Below are positions 1 through 9,075 of a DNA stretch of 64,000 bases, one piece after another (within the stretch, counting starts at the first letter, position 1; each line of letters opens with the position of its first letter). This stretch comes from Croceibacterium selenioxidans. GTDB lineage: Bacteria; Pseudomonadota; Alphaproteobacteria; Sphingomonadales; Sphingomonadaceae. The notes below the pieces were generated by a model. It ran no database searches. It was given only the letters and a program-made list of their open reading frames with translations, and was not told the origin of the DNA. The stretch is taken from NCBI RefSeq assembly GCF_018599195.1, contig NZ_JAHFVK010000002.1, positions 310,001 to 374,000 of the forward strand, in the 5' to 3' direction. The translations under genes and the position numbers were made by a program.

Positions 1-33
1 GACCTTGTGATCGAAATGATCACCTGTGGCTGA
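1..33 (+). CDS. C-terminal end of an upstream gene (partial)
   Basis: From the first base the frame reads about ten residues ending in an ITCG tail and a TGA at 31-33. The next gene's GTG start at 26 overlaps this stop by 8 bases, as is common between genes of one operon here. Too little is present to name the product. It is listed because the overlap suggests the operon starts before the window. Confidence 0.4.
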   Translation, partial: DLVIEMITCG

Positions 34-430
34 TCCGGCAGACGGGCGCCAACGCATCCCCGCCCAGTCCCCGTTCGAAGAAGAAATCGGCTTCACCCGC
101 GCCTTGCGCGTGGGTGACCGGATCGTCGTTTCGGGCACTGTGGGCGTCGAAACCGATGGATCGGTCAAGGAAGACGCGGGCGCCCAGGCGGACCGCTGCT
201 TCGCGCTGATCCGCGAGCACATAGAGCAGCTGGGCGGGCGCATGGCCGATGTCGTCCGCATTCGCATGTTCGCAACCGACATCAAGGACGCCGACGCGAT
301 CAGCGCCGCCTTCAGCCGCGCGCTCAAGCACGCCCGGCCGACGGGCACGCTGGTGGCGATCGCCGGGCTCTACGACCCTCGCTGGAAAGTCGAAATCGAA
401 GCGGAGGCTGTGATCGGTTCGGGACAGTGA
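26..430 (+). CDS. RidA/YjgF-family protein
   Basis: The 134-residue product has the length and pattern of the RidA/YjgF family: an opening segment with SPFEEEIGFTRA, a strand with VSGTVGV, a central helix rich in Ala, and a closing strand with VEIEAEAVI. RidA proteins hydrolyse reactive enamine/imine intermediates; some family members act in amino-acid or aromatic catabolism. The GTG at 26 is the only reasonable start, since an ATG just before it is out of frame. Its TGA overlaps the GTG of the acyl-CoA dehydrogenase (GTGA), so the two are probably translated together. Here it may protect or assist branched-chain amino-acid breakdown, which is inferred from context only. Confidence 0.8.
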   Translation: MADPADGRQRIPAQSPFEEEIGFTRALRVGDRIVVSGTVGVETDGSVKEDAGAQADRCFALIREHIEQLGGRMADVVRIRMFATDIKDADAISAAFSRALKHARPTGTLVAIAGLYDPRWKVEIEAEAVIGSGQ

Positions 431-1572
431 CCGAGCCGTTCGCCCTCACCGAAGACCAGCTCGCGATCCAGGAAGCGGCGCGGCGGTTCACCGCCGACGC
501 CATCACGCCGCACGCCGCCGAATGGGACGAAGGACACGTCTTCCCCAAGGAGACGATCAAGGCAGCGGCGGAGCTCGGCTTCGCCGCCATCTACGTGTCG
601 GAGGAGAACGGCGGCATCGGGCTGGGGCGGTTTGAGGCAGCGCTGATCATGGAGGCGATGGCCTATGGCTGTCCCTCCACCAGCGCGTTCATCTCGATCC
701 ACAACATGGCAAGCTGGATGATCGACAGCTTCGGTTCGGATGAACTGAAGACCAAGTACCTGCCGCGCCTCGTCGGGATGGACTGGATGGCGAGCTATTG
801 CCTGACCGAGCCCGGCTCAGGCTCCGACGCCGCGGCGCTCAAGACCCGTGCGGTGCGCGAAGGCGCCGAGTGGATCGTCAATGGCACCAAGCAATTCATC
901 AGCGGCGCCGGGGTGAATGATCTCTACCTGACCATGGTGCGCACCGGAGAGGACGGGCCCAAGGGTATCTCCTGCCTCGCCATCGAGAAGGGGATGCCGG
1001 GCGTCTCGTTCGGCGCGCCGGAGCGCAAGCTTGGCTGGCATTCGCAGCCGACGGCCTCGCTGATCCTAGATAACGTGCGGGTTCCGGCCGAGAATCTGGT
1101 GGGTCGCGAGGGTGAAGGCTTCCGCATCGCGATGCAGGGGCTCGACGGCGGACGCCTCAATATTGGCGCCTGCTCGCTCGGCGGGGCTCAGCGATGCCTG
1201 GACGAAGCGCTGCGTTACACCAAGGAGCGGCGGCAGTTCGGCAAGGCGATTGCCGATTTCCAGAATACCCAGTTCACCCTGGCCGACATGGCGACCGAAC
1301 TGGAAGCCTCGCGCGCCCTGCTCTACCTCGCCGCGGCCAAGGTCACGGCAGGCTCGCCCGACAAGACCCGCTTTGCCGCCATGGCCAAGCGCCTTGCGTC
1401 GGACACCGGGATCGCGATAGCCGACCGGGCCTTGCAGCTGCATGGCGGCTACGGCTACTTGCAGGACTACCCGGTCGAGCGTTTCTGGCGCGACCTCAGG
1501 GTTCATTCGATTCTGGAAGGCACCAACCAGATCATGCGGCTGATCGTTGGACGGGATTTGTTGAGGGAATGA
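427..1572 (+). CDS. Acyl-CoA dehydrogenase, probably isobutyryl-CoA type
   Basis: This 381-residue protein is a flavin-dependent acyl-CoA dehydrogenase of standard length. It shows the FAD/substrate motif CLTEPGSGSDA in the middle domain, the C-terminal family stretch YTKERRQFGK, and the catalytic-base region EGTNQI, with Glu at about residue 364. Dehydrogenases of this class desaturate short branched acyl-CoAs with an electron-transfer flavoprotein as acceptor. The next gene, overlapping by ATGA, is a 3-hydroxyisobutyryl-CoA hydrolase, so isobutyryl-CoA from valine is the likely substrate. The start is GTG, overlapping the RidA stop. An isovaleryl- or 2-methylbutyryl-CoA specificity cannot be excluded from sequence alone. 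Confidence 0.9.
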   Translation: MTEPFALTEDQLAIQEAARRFTADAITPHAAEWDEGHVFPKETIKAAAELGFAAIYVSEENGGIGLGRFEAALIMEAMAYGCPSTSAFISIHNMASWMIDSFGSDELKTKYLPRLVGMDWMASYCLTEPGSGSDAAALKTRAVREGAEWIVNGTKQFISGAGVNDLYLTMVRTGEDGPKGISCLAIEKGMPGVSFGAPERKLGWHSQPTASLILDNVRVPAENLVGREGEGFRIAMQGLDGGRLNIGACSLGGAQRCLDEALRYTKERRQFGKAIADFQNTQFTLADMATELEASRALLYLAAAKVTAGSPDKTRFAAMAKRLASDTGIAIADRALQLHGGYGYLQDYPVERFWRDLRVHSILEGTNQIMRLIVGRDLLRE

Positions 1573-2621
1573 GCGAAGAGGTTTTGATCCGCTGGGCCGG
1601 CTCTGTCGGCCATATCTCCCTCAATCGCCCGAAAGCTCTCCACGCCCTGACCCAGGCGATGTGCGAAGCGATCAGCGCGGCGCTGCTGGCTTGGCGCGAC
1701 GACGCGGCTATTGAGGCGGTGATCCTCGACCATGCCGAGGGCCGCGGGTTCTGCGCGGGCGGCGACGTTGCCATGGTGCGGCGCTCGGCGCTTGAAGACG
1801 GCGGCACCGCGGGCCGCGCGTTCTTCCATGCGGAGTATCGCCTCAACCACCTGCTGTTCACTTACCCCAAGCCCGTCGTCGCGTTCATGGACGGTGTGAC
1901 GATGGGTGGAGGGGTCGGGCTCGCCCTTCCGGGCCGCTATCGCATCGCGACGGAGAACACCCTATTCGCTATGCCCGAAGGCGCGATCGGACTGTTCCCT
2001 GACGTCGGCGCGGGCTGGTACCTGCCGCGACTGCCCGGACAGATCGGCAAGTTCCTGACTCTGACCGGCGCCCGGCTCGACGGTGCCGAATGCCATTGGG
2101 CCGGGCTCGCCACCCACTATTTGCCGAGCGAGAAGCTGGCGGAAGCGAAGCAGCGGATCGCCGAGCGCCCAGCCTCGATCGAAGCCGCGCTCAATGACCT
2201 TGCGGCTGAGGTGCCCCCGGCCCGCCTCGCCCGCAATGCCGAGCGCATCGAGCGCCTCTTCGCCCCCGACACTCTCGAAGGGATTCTCGACGCCCTTGCG
2301 AGCGATCCCTCCGAATGGGCCGCCAAGGAACTCAAGGCCGTCGCCGCTAAGTGCCCCGCCACCTCCAAGGTCGCCTTGAGGGAGTTCGCCGAAAGCGCGG
2401 GCAAGAGCGACTTCGCAGAGGAAATGGCGCTCGAATACCGGCTCGCCGCGCGGATGATCATGCGGCCCGACTTTGCCGAAGGCGTGCGCGCGGTGCTGGT
2501 CGACAAGGACAACTCGCCGGTCTGGAATCCCGCCACCGCTCAAGCCGTCACCCAAGACTCGCTCGACGCCATTTTCGCACCACTACCACTTCAGGAGGAA
2601 TGGACGCCCTTCCCGGCTTGA
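1569..2621 (+). CDS. 3-hydroxyisobutyryl-CoA hydrolase (crotonase family)
   Basis: The 350-residue product is a crotonase-fold enzyme. The oxyanion-hole motif is visible as [10 protein letters not shown] near residue 60, and the segment [20 protein letters not shown] near residue 140 is the signature separating 3-hydroxyisobutyryl-CoA hydrolases from plain enoyl-CoA hydratases, with the Glu and Asp of the active site. It would release 3-hydroxyisobutyrate in valine breakdown. The ATG at 1569 overlaps the preceding stop as ATGA; a longer reading in this frame from about 1194 lies inside the dehydrogenase gene and is not used. A 67-base gap separates it from cysD, so the operon probably ends here. 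Confidence 0.88.
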   Translation: MSEEVLIRWAGSVGHISLNRPKALHALTQAMCEAISAALLAWRDDAAIEAVILDHAEGRGFCAGGDVAMVRRSALEDGGTAGRAFFHAEYRLNHLLFTYPKPVVAFMDGVTMGGGVGLALPGRYRIATENTLFAMPEGAIGLFPDVGAGWYLPRLPGQIGKFLTLTGARLDGAECHWAGLATHYLPSEKLAEAKQRIAERPASIEAALNDLAAEVPPARLARNAERIERLFAPDTLEGILDALASDPSEWAAKELKAVAAKCPATSKVALREFAESAGKSDFAEEMALEYRLAARMIMRPDFAEGVRAVLVDKDNSPVWNPATAQAVTQDSLDAIFAPLPLQEEWTPFPA

Positions 2622-2688
2622 TGGCGGACAAGAATTTCTCCCCATTCGCGCACTTGCGAATACCCGCGCCAAACGGCACTTCGCGTCC

Positions 2689-3591
2689 ATGCAAGCCTTG
2701 ACCCACCTATCCCGTCTTGAGGCGGAGAGTATTCACATCATGCGGGAAGTAGTGGCCGAGGCCACCAATCCCGTGATGCTCTATTCGGTTGGCAAGGACA
2801 GCGCCGTGATGCTGCATCTTGCCAAGAAGGCGTTCTACCCGGCGCCGCCGCCATTTCCCCTGCTGCATGTCGATACGACCTGGAAGTTCCAGGATATGTA
2901 TGCCCTGCGCGACAAGGCTGCGCGCGAAGCGGGGATGGACCTGCTCGTCTATCACAACCCCGAAGCGATGGAGCGCGGGATCAACCCGTTCGACCACGGG
3001 CCCCTTCACACCGACATGTGGAAGACCGAGGGGCTCAAGCAGGCGCTCGACAAGTGGGGCTTCGACGCGGCCTTCGGCGGCGCCCGGCGCGACGAGGAAA
3101 AGAGCCGCGCAAAAGAGCGCATCTTCTCGTTCCGCACCGCGACCCATGGCTGGGACCCGAAGAACCAGCGGCCTGAGCTGTGGAACCTCTACAACGCCCG
3201 CAAGGCCAAGGGCGAAAGCATACGCGTGTTCCCGATCTCGAACTGGACCGAGCTCGACATTTGGCAATACATCATGGCCGAAGGGATCGAGATCGTGCCG
3301 CTCTACATGGCCGCCAAGCGCCCGACGGTGATGCGCGACGGACTGCTTCTGATGGTCGATGACGAGCGCTTCCCGCTCAAGCCTGGAGAAGAACCGGTGA
3401 TGCGCTCGATCCGGTTCCGTACGCTCGGCTGCTACCCGCTGACCGGCGCGGTCGAGAGCGAGGCGGCGACGCTGCCCGAGGTGGTGCAGGAAATGCTGCT
3501 GACCACCACCAGCGAACGGCAGGGCCGCGCGATCGACAAGGACGAAGGCGGTGCCGGGATGGAGAAGAAGAAGCAGGAGGGCTATTTCTGA
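2689..3591 (+). CDS. cysD: Sulfate adenylyltransferase subunit 2 (CysD)
   Basis: CysD is the ATP-pyrophosphatase subunit of ATP sulfurylase, which makes adenylyl sulfate from sulfate and ATP together with the GTPase CysN. The 300-residue protein has the expected length. The PP-loop reads [14 protein letters not shown] near residue 30, followed by the family stretches [20 protein letters not shown] and [10 protein letters not shown], and ends in the usual Lys-rich tail and GYF. The ATG at 2689 gives the standard opening [17 protein letters not shown]; the open frame further upstream is not homologous. The stop and the start of cysNC overlap as TGATG, so the two are translationally coupled. Confidence 0.96.
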   Translation: MQALTHLSRLEAESIHIMREVVAEATNPVMLYSVGKDSAVMLHLAKKAFYPAPPPFPLLHVDTTWKFQDMYALRDKAAREAGMDLLVYHNPEAMERGINPFDHGPLHTDMWKTEGLKQALDKWGFDAAFGGARRDEEKSRAKERIFSFRTATHGWDPKNQRPELWNLYNARKAKGESIRVFPISNWTELDIWQYIMAEGIEIVPLYMAAKRPTVMRDGLLLMVDDERFPLKPGEEPVMRSIRFRTLGCYPLTGAVESEAATLPEVVQEMLLTTTSERQGRAIDKDEGGAGMEKKKQEGYF

Positions 3592-5624
3592 TGGCCGAGA
3601 ATTCTCCCCTCCCGCTTGCGGGAGGGGTCGGGGGTGCGCCTGTGGCCGCCCGCGACGCTACCGACAAAGACACGCCCACCCCTAACCCCTCCAGCAAGCG
3701 GGAGGGGGACAGCGTCTATCAGACCGACAGCCTTATCGCCGAGGATATCGGGGCTTACCTAGAGCTGCACCAGAACAAGGGTCTGCTGCGCTTCATCACG
3801 TGCGGCAGCGTCGATGACGGCAAGTCCACGCTGATCGGGCGGCTGCTCTACGACAGCAAGATGATCTTCGAAGACCAGCTTGCCGCGCTGGAGGCCGACA
3901 GCAGGCGCGTCGGCACGCAGGGCCAGGCGATCGACTTCGCGCTGCTGGTCGACGGCCTCGCCGCCGAGCGCGAGCAGGGCATTACGATCGACGTCGCCTA
4001 TCGCTTTTTTTCGACCGAGAAGCGCAAGTTCATCGTCGCCGATACGCCGGGGCACGAGCAGTACACCCGCAACATGGTCACCGGCGCTTCGACCGCCGAT
4101 CTCGCCGTGATCCTGATCGACGCGCGCAAGGGCGTTCTGATGCAGACCCGCCGCCACTCGTTCCTCGCCCACCTGATCGGCATCCGCCATATCGTGCTGG
4201 CGGTGAACAAGATGGACCTGGTGGGTTACGACCAGGACGTCTTCAACAAGATCGTCGCCGATTACCACGCCTTCGCGCAGGAGATCGGCATCGCCGGGTT
4301 CACCGCGATCCCGATCTCGGGCTTCAAGGGCGACAACATCACCCAGGCCCCCTCGTCCGAAACCCCATGGTACCGCGGGCCCAGCCTGATCGAACACCTG
4401 GAGACGGTCGAGATCGAGGCTACCGCGGCGCAGGCGGGCGCGTTCCGCATGCCGGTGCAATGGGTCAACCGCCCCAACCTCGACTTCCGCGGCTTTGCCG
4501 GGTTGATCGCCGAGGGCACCGTCAAGCCGGGCGACGCCGTGCGCGTCATCCCCTCGGGCAAGACCAGCACCGTGTCGCGGATCGTGACCCTCGACGGCGA
4601 CCTCGAGGAAGCGGTCGCCGGCCAGTCGGTCACCCTCACCCTGGCCGACGAGATCGACTGTAGCCGGGGCGACGTGCTCGCCGCTGCCGGCGATCCGCCA
4701 CAGGCCGCCGACCAGTTCGAAGCCTCGCTCGTATGGATGAGCGACGAAGCGCTGATCCCGGGCCGTGGTTACTGGCTCAAGCTCGCGACCCAGACGGTCA
4801 GCGCCAGCGTGGCCCACCCGAAGTACGAGATTGACGTCAACTCGCTCGAACACCTCGCCGCCAAGACCCTGTCGCTCAACTCGATCGGCGTGGCCGAGGT
4901 GACGACGGACAAGCCAATCGTGTTCGAACCCTATGCGAAGAACCGCCAACTCGGCGGGTTCATCCTGATCGACAAGCTGACCAACGCGACAGTCGCGGCG
5001 GGCATGATCCATTTCAGCTTGCGCCGGGCGCAGAACGTCCACTGGCAGGCGCTTGAAATCGGGCGTGAACAGCACGCCACGCTCAAGGGCCAGGCGCCCG
5101 CGGTGCTGTGGTTCACCGGCCTTTCGGGCTCGGGCAAGTCGACCATCGCCAACATGGTCGAGAAAAAGCTCCACGCCACCGGTCGCCACACGTTCCTCCT
5201 CGACGGCGACAATGTCCGCCACGGGCTCAACAAGGACCTGGGCTTCACCGAGGCCGACCGGATCGAGAACATCCGCCGGGTGGGCGAAGTCGCCAAGCTG
5301 ATGACCGATGCCGGCCTGATCGTGCTCACCGCCTTCATCAGCCCGTTCCGCGCCGAGCGCGAGCTGGTGCGGCAGATGCTGCCCGAAGGCGAGTTCATCG
5401 AGGTGTTCGTCGATACCCCGCTCGAAGTAGCGGAGAACCGCGACGTGAAGGGGCTCTACAAGAAGGCCCGCGCCGGCGAGCTCAAGAACTTCACCGGCAT
5501 CGACAGCCCTTACGAGCGGCCGGTCAATCCGGAAATCCGTATCGACACCACCAAGACCTCGCCCGAGGAGGCTGCCGAATTGATCGTCAATCGCCTGATC
5601 GGCGCCTGGACTCCCGATCTGTGA
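3591..5624 (+). CDS. cysNC: Bifunctional CysN-CysC: ATP sulfurylase GTPase subunit fused to APS kinase
   Basis: The 677-residue protein joins an EF-Tu-like GTPase (CysN) to an adenylylsulfate kinase (CysC), giving PAPS from sulfate with CysD. The GTPase P-loop GSVDDGKS lies at about 72-79, then [11 protein letters not shown] and NKMD; the kinase starts near residue 504 with the P-loop GLSGSGKST and has the DGDNVRHGL motif. This fusion is common in alphaproteobacteria. Residues 6-40 are odd: they are encoded by a GC-rich palindromic repeat and have no place in CysN, whose conserved start ([11 protein letters not shown]) follows directly. The frame stays open through the repeat, so the protein probably carries a 35-residue insertion near its N-terminus. 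Confidence 0.95.
   Translation: MAENSPLPLAGGVGGAPVAARDATDKDTPTPNPSSKREGDSVYQTDSLIAEDIGAYLELHQNKGLLRFITCGSVDDGKSTLIGRLLYDSKMIFEDQLAALEADSRRVGTQGQAIDFALLVDGLAAEREQGITIDVAYRFFSTEKRKFIVADTPGHEQYTRNMVTGASTADLAVILIDARKGVLMQTRRHSFLAHLIGIRHIVLAVNKMDLVGYDQDVFNKIVADYHAFAQEIGIAGFTAIPISGFKGDNITQAPSSETPWYRGPSLIEHLETVEIEATAAQAGAFRMPVQWVNRPNLDFRGFAGLIAEGTVKPGDAVRVIPSGKTSTVSRIVTLDGDLEEAVAGQSVTLTLADEIDCSRGDVLAAAGDPPQAADQFEASLVWMSDEALIPGRGYWLKLATQTVSASVAHPKYEIDVNSLEHLAAKTLSLNSIGVAEVTTDKPIVFEPYAKNRQLGGFILIDKLTNATVAAGMIHFSLRRAQNVHWQALEIGREQHATLKGQAPAVLWFTGLSGSGKSTIANMVEKKLHATGRHTFLLDGDNVRHGLNKDLGFTEADRIENIRRVGEVAKLMTDAGLIVLTAFISPFRAERELVRQMLPEGEFIEVFVDTPLEVAENRDVKGLYKKARAGELKNFTGIDSPYERPVNPEIRIDTTKTSPEEAAELIVNRLIGAWTPDL
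3604..3709. repeat. Palindromic repeat family A, copy 1, inside cysNC
   Basis: The element has two GC-rich hairpins at its ends. The left arm is a near-perfect palindrome, CCCCTCCCGC-TT-GCGGGAGGGG (3606-3627), followed by a G-rich stretch; the right end mirrors it (C-rich stretch, then CCTCCAGCAAGCGGGAGG). Three other copies lie at 43281-43400, 47719-47812 and 62607-62697. This copy is translated in frame as part of cysNC. Confidence 0.9.
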
Positions 5625-6361
5625 GCCAGACCGACGCCGCGCTGGCGGCCGAACTCGCAGAAGCCGCCGGGCGCATCCTGCTCGACCTGCGGGCGCGCGG
5701 CGAATTCGAAGGCAAGGCGCTGGGCCAGGAGGGCGACCGCCTGGCCAATGCCTGGCTCGTCGAACGCCTCCGCGCCGAACGGCCCGACGATGGCCTGCTC
5801 TCCGAAGAGAGCAAGGACACCGCCGAGCGCCTGAGCAAATCGCGTGTCTGGATCATCGATCCGCTCGATGGCACGCGCGAATATGGCGAGGCGCGTGCAG
5901 ACTGGGCGGTCCATGTCGGTCTGGCGATCGACGGTGTGGCCGAGATCGGCGCGGTGGCTCTTCCGGGGCTCGATGGCGGTCTGGTCCTGAGTTCTGGCCA
6001 GCCCGTGGCTCCGGCAGAACACATCGGCGCACCGCGCATGCTGGTGAGCCGCACCCGTCCCGCAGCCGAAGCCGTCGCCGTCGCCGAGGCGCTGGGGTGC
6101 GAGTTGGTTCCGATGGGTTCTGCGGGAGCCAAGGCCATGGCTGTGGTGACCGGACAGGCGGAAATCTACCTGCATTCCGGCGGCCAGTACGAATGGGACA
6201 ACTGCGCGCCGGTGGCCGTGGCAAGGGCGAATGGATTGCATTGCTCGCGGATCGACGGGAGCCCGTTGATCTACAACAACCCCGACACCTACCTGCCCGA
6301 CCTGCTGATCTGCCGGCCGGAATACGCCGAGCAGGTGCTGGAAATAGTGGCCTCGTTCTAA
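5621..6361 (+). CDS. cysQ: 3'(2'),5'-bisphosphate nucleotidase CysQ
   Basis: CysQ removes 3'-phosphoadenosine 5'-phosphate, the by-product of PAPS use. The 246-residue protein belongs to the inositol-monophosphatase superfamily: metal-binding Glu in LLSEES, the motif [12 protein letters not shown] near residue 85, and the second metal site region [10 protein letters not shown] near residue 190. The start is GTG at 5621, overlapping the cysNC stop as GTGA; no ATG serves better. Its position completes a cysD-cysNC-cysQ sulfate-activation operon, and the end of the operon is marked by a repeat-rich gap. Confidence 0.93.
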   Translation: MSQTDAALAAELAEAAGRILLDLRARGEFEGKALGQEGDRLANAWLVERLRAERPDDGLLSEESKDTAERLSKSRVWIIDPLDGTREYGEARADWAVHVGLAIDGVAEIGAVALPGLDGGLVLSSGQPVAPAEHIGAPRMLVSRTRPAAEAVAVAEALGCELVPMGSAGAKAMAVVTGQAEIYLHSGGQYEWDNCAPVAVARANGLHCSRIDGSPLIYNNPDTYLPDLLICRPEYAEQVLEIVASF

Positions 6362-6394
6362 CCGGGGGGATTCCGATCACGGTTAGCCTGCGAA

Positions 6395-6516
6395 CCACAA
6401 GCTCACCACGAACGGCCCTATGTTCAAGCTCCGTTCGTCCTGAGCCTGTCGAAGGACACCCCTCCACCATACGCTGCGCGGACGGTCCCTCTTCCTGAGA
6501 CAAGCTGGGGGAGGAT
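6395..6516. repeat. Intergenic repeats, families B and C
   Basis: The gap between cysQ and the convergent phosphatase gene has no gene. It carries a family B element (two inverted halves built on CACCACGAACGG and CCGTTCGTCCTGAGC, the second continuing into CTGTCGAAGGAC) and, from about 6460, a family C end (CCTCCACCAT...ACAAGCTGGGGGAGGAT). The same family B words occur, inverted, at 11305-11410. Confidence 0.7.
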
Positions 6517-6983
6517 TAACCCCGCAACCGCTCCGCCAGGGCCCGCGCGGCCTCGCTCACATCCCTCCAGGTCACCTCGAACCCAGCCGCGTCGCCATAG
6601 TAGGGGTCGGCCACTTCCTCTCCCTCACGCCCCGGCACACAGTCCAGCAGCAATCCGATCTCAGCCGTCGCATCGGCCGGCGCGCGCGCCTGGAGCACGG
6701 CAAGATTATCCTCATCCAGCGCGAAGATGTGCGTGAACCGGCGATAGTCCGCCAGCGTCACCTGCCGCGCCGCCAAATGGTCGATCGGCACGCCCTTGGC
6801 CTTCGCCACGGCGCAGGAGCGAGGATCGGGCGCCTTGCCGCTGTGCCAACCGGCCGTCCCCGCAGAGTCGACCTCGACGTCCATCCCCAGCCGCTCCACC
6901 TCTTGCCGGAACGCGGCCTCAGCCAGCGGCGAGCGGCAGATGTTCCCGAGGCACACGAACAAGACTGCGTACCGTCCGCTCAC
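6516..6983 (-). CDS. Low-molecular-weight protein-tyrosine phosphatase
   Basis: With the GTG start at 6983 the product has 155 residues, typical for this family. The phosphate-binding loop C-x5-R-S is CLGNICRS at residues 11-18, and the general-acid loop is DPYYGD near the C-terminus. These enzymes dephosphorylate tyrosine residues in bacteria, often in the control of exopolysaccharide export or stress responses; no such genes are next to it. The GTG overlaps the stop of the upstream methyltransferase gene as GTGA, so this start is preferred over the in-frame codon at 7007, eight codons earlier. Confidence 0.9.
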   Translation of the reverse strand: MSGRYAVLFVCLGNICRSPLAEAAFRQEVERLGMDVEVDSAGTAGWHSGKAPDPRSCAVAKAKGVPIDHLAARQVTLADYRRFTHIFALDEDNLAVLQARAPADATAEIGLLLDCVPGREGEEVADPYYGDAAGFEVTWRDVSEAARALAERLRG

Positions 6984-7639
6984 AGTTTCGGGTTGCCCGC
7001 ACTCCACTTGATGGTCAGTTCGAGCCCGCTTCCGATCGGCAGCAGTAGCGTCTGCAGGTCCGGTTTGGCCTTTACCGCCTCGCGGAAAGCCCGCACGGAT
7101 TCGCGGGCGCCTTCAGGGTAGATCATATTGTCCGAAGCGATGATCCCCTCTTCCGCCAGTCGCGGATAGACCGCCTCGAAGCAGGGGAGGTAGAGGTTCT
7201 TCCAGATGTCCAGCAGGACGAAGCCCCACTCACCTTCGTCCGCGGCGATCACCTCCAGCGCATCTCCGGAGCGGAACTCCACGAACTCGGCGAGGCCGGC
7301 CTGTTCCAGCATGCCGCGCGCATAGGCCTGCTTGCCGGCATCGACATCGACCGAAACCACCCGCGCTCCGCAAATCCGGGCGGCGTCGGCCAGGAACAGG
7401 GTGGAATAGCCGTAGCTCGTCCCCAGCTCGAGGATCCGCGCGGGCTGGCGGCCCACAGCGAGCGAGCGAAGAAACTCCGCGGCCTCGGCACCCACCGGCA
7501 GCAGAAACTCGTCGCGCCGCTCTCCGAACGAGCCGCGCGGCAATTCGCGCGACAGGTCAAGTTCCTCCCGGTGGCGGGCGTCGTACTGCGCAAAAACGGC
7601 TTCGGCGCGAGGGTCGGCAAAGTGCATCAGGCGATCCAT
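6980..7639 (-). CDS. Class I SAM-dependent methyltransferase (O-methyltransferase-like)
   Basis: The 219-residue protein has a Rossmann-type methyltransferase core: the SAM-binding loop ILELGTSYGYSTLFLA near residue 70, the acidic loop VVSVDVD, and VLLDIWKNLYLPCF at the position of the metal/substrate strand. This pattern fits the caffeoyl-CoA/catechol O-methyltransferase-like group; the substrate is unknown. Two starts are possible: ATG at 7639 and ATG at 7627, four codons later, which overlaps the upstream stop as TGATG. The gene sits between the PhoX-family gene and the phosphatase, all overlapping, so the three form one minus-strand operon. Confidence 0.85.
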   Translation of the reverse strand: MDRLMHFADPRAEAVFAQYDARHREELDLSRELPRGSFGERRDEFLLPVGAEAAEFLRSLAVGRQPARILELGTSYGYSTLFLADAARICGARVVSVDVDAGKQAYARGMLEQAGLAEFVEFRSGDALEVIAADEGEWGFVLLDIWKNLYLPCFEAVYPRLAEEGIIASDNMIYPEGARESVRAFREAVKAKPDLQTLLLPIGSGLELTIKWSAGNPKL

Positions 7640-8937
7640 GGTCCGGTTATGGCGACAGTCTTCGCCGGGCGATAGAGGTTGACGAACAGGACCTTGCCGT
7701 CGGGCGAGAAGCAGGCCCCGGCCCATTCGGTATCGATCCGCGACAGCGCCAGCGGATAGGCCACGCCTTCGGGCGTGATCCAGCGCAAGTGGTTGGAGAC
7801 TTGCTCTGTATACTGGTCTTCGCATACCACCAGATGCCCGCCCGGGGCCACGGTCAGGTTGTCGCCGAAGTTGAACTGTTCGATCGAGGTGCTCTCGTAG
7901 AAGAGCTGCAGCCTGTCGGGACCGCTGGCCTGCGGACGCAGGCGGAAGATCTGACCGAGCTTGGCCGCGCCGCCACTGGTGCAGCAGAAGTAGAGCTCTC
8001 CCTCGCCCATCCAGATGCCCTCGCCCCGCGCGAAGATCGTCGCCCCGGCGGCAGCGCCGCGCTTGCGCAAATCGTCGTCGGGTGCCTCGACATTGTCGAG
8101 GTCGATCCAGCGGACGCCCTGCCAACCCTGCGGTTCGAAGCTCACCCCATTCCAGTTGCGCGTATCGGGCAACCCGTCGATCGCCAGCGCCTGCAGCTTG
8201 CCACCTTCGGCCAGCTTGCCCTTCACGTTGGGGATGAAGCGATAGAGCAGCCCGTCCTCGCGATCCTCGGTCTCATAGACCACGCCGGTCGCGGGATCGA
8301 CGCAGGCGGCTTCGTGGTTGAAGCGGCCCATGGCCTCGAGCGGGACCGGGTCGATCGGTCCGGTGGCGCTAGCCGGGACTTCGAACACGTAGCCGTGGTC
8401 CCGGTTGAGCCTGCCGTCGGCGCGGCTCACGTTCTCCTCGCAGGTCAGCCAACTGCCCCACGGCGTGATCCCCCCGGCGCAATTGCGGATGGTGCCGGAA
8501 AGCGAGCGATACTGCTGCTCTACCGCCAGGGTCTCCGCGTCGAGAACGAGCGTCGTTGTACCTCCCGGCAGCGGCACCAGACTGCGACCGACGGTGTCAT
8601 AGGCCGGGCCTACTGCGCCGCCCGAATCCTTGTCCGGCATCAGCTCGTGATTGCGCACGAGCGCGAGCTTGCCGTTGCCGAGATCGAAACACCCCATGCC
8701 GTCGGCATGATCCGGAACGGTCCCGCCGTCGCTCATTGCATCGCCGAGGTTGGAGAGGACCCGGTATCTGAAGCCCCGAGGCAGATCGATCAGTCCATTG
8801 GGATCGGGCAGCAGCGGCCCATAGCCCCCCGGGCCGTCAGCCGCTGCGGCCAGGCCGGAGCGCAGGCAACCACTGGCCACCAGCGCAGCGAAGGCCGAGC
8901 CGGTGGCCCGGAGGAAAACACGGCGGTCCGAAATCAT
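7627..8937 (-). CDS. PhoX-family (DUF839) exported protein with Tat signal
   Basis: The 436-residue protein opens with a twin-arginine signal (SDRRVFLRATGSAF, then a hydrophobic run ending in an Ala-rich stretch with ASGC), so it should be exported folded. The body matches the PhoX/DUF839 family: VRNHELMPD near residue 100, CAGGITPWGSWLTCEEN, GRFNHEAACVDP and a late CEDQ motif. Family members include calcium- and iron-dependent alkaline phosphatases, but many have no tested activity. The ATG at 8937 was chosen because the signal peptide starts there; the open frame runs further upstream without function. It heads a three-gene operon and is divergent from the GH3 gene. Confidence 0.85.
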   Translation of the reverse strand: MISDRRVFLRATGSAFAALVASGCLRSGLAAAADGPGGYGPLLPDPNGLIDLPRGFRYRVLSNLGDAMSDGGTVPDHADGMGCFDLGNGKLALVRNHELMPDKDSGGAVGPAYDTVGRSLVPLPGGTTTLVLDAETLAVEQQYRSLSGTIRNCAGGITPWGSWLTCEENVSRADGRLNRDHGYVFEVPASATGPIDPVPLEAMGRFNHEAACVDPATGVVYETEDREDGLLYRFIPNVKGKLAEGGKLQALAIDGLPDTRNWNGVSFEPQGWQGVRWIDLDNVEAPDDDLRKRGAAAGATIFARGEGIWMGEGELYFCCTSGGAAKLGQIFRLRPQASGPDRLQLFYESTSIEQFNFGDNLTVAPGGHLVVCEDQYTEQVSNHLRWITPEGVAYPLALSRIDTEWAGACFSPDGKVLFVNLYRPAKTVAITGPWIA

Positions 8938-9075
8938 TGCATACTCCCGATACCGCGCCCGAATCGCGGCAAGCCTCTGACAAAATGAACCTGCTGCTCC
9001 GCGCATACCAATCGGTCGGAAGTAGCGCGAGAGGCGCACTTGTGGTCAATTGGCCGAAACAGGGGGAGGGAAGCC

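Noticed and set aside
1194-1568. Open frame running into the hydrolase gene from inside the acyl-CoA dehydrogenase gene
   Set aside because: It encodes Arg/Pro-rich residues with no family pattern; the hydrolase homology begins at 1569.
3591-3720. A signal peptide or new domain at the CysN N-terminus
   Set aside because: The residues match the translated repeat (also seen upstream of ligU) and have no hydrophobic core.
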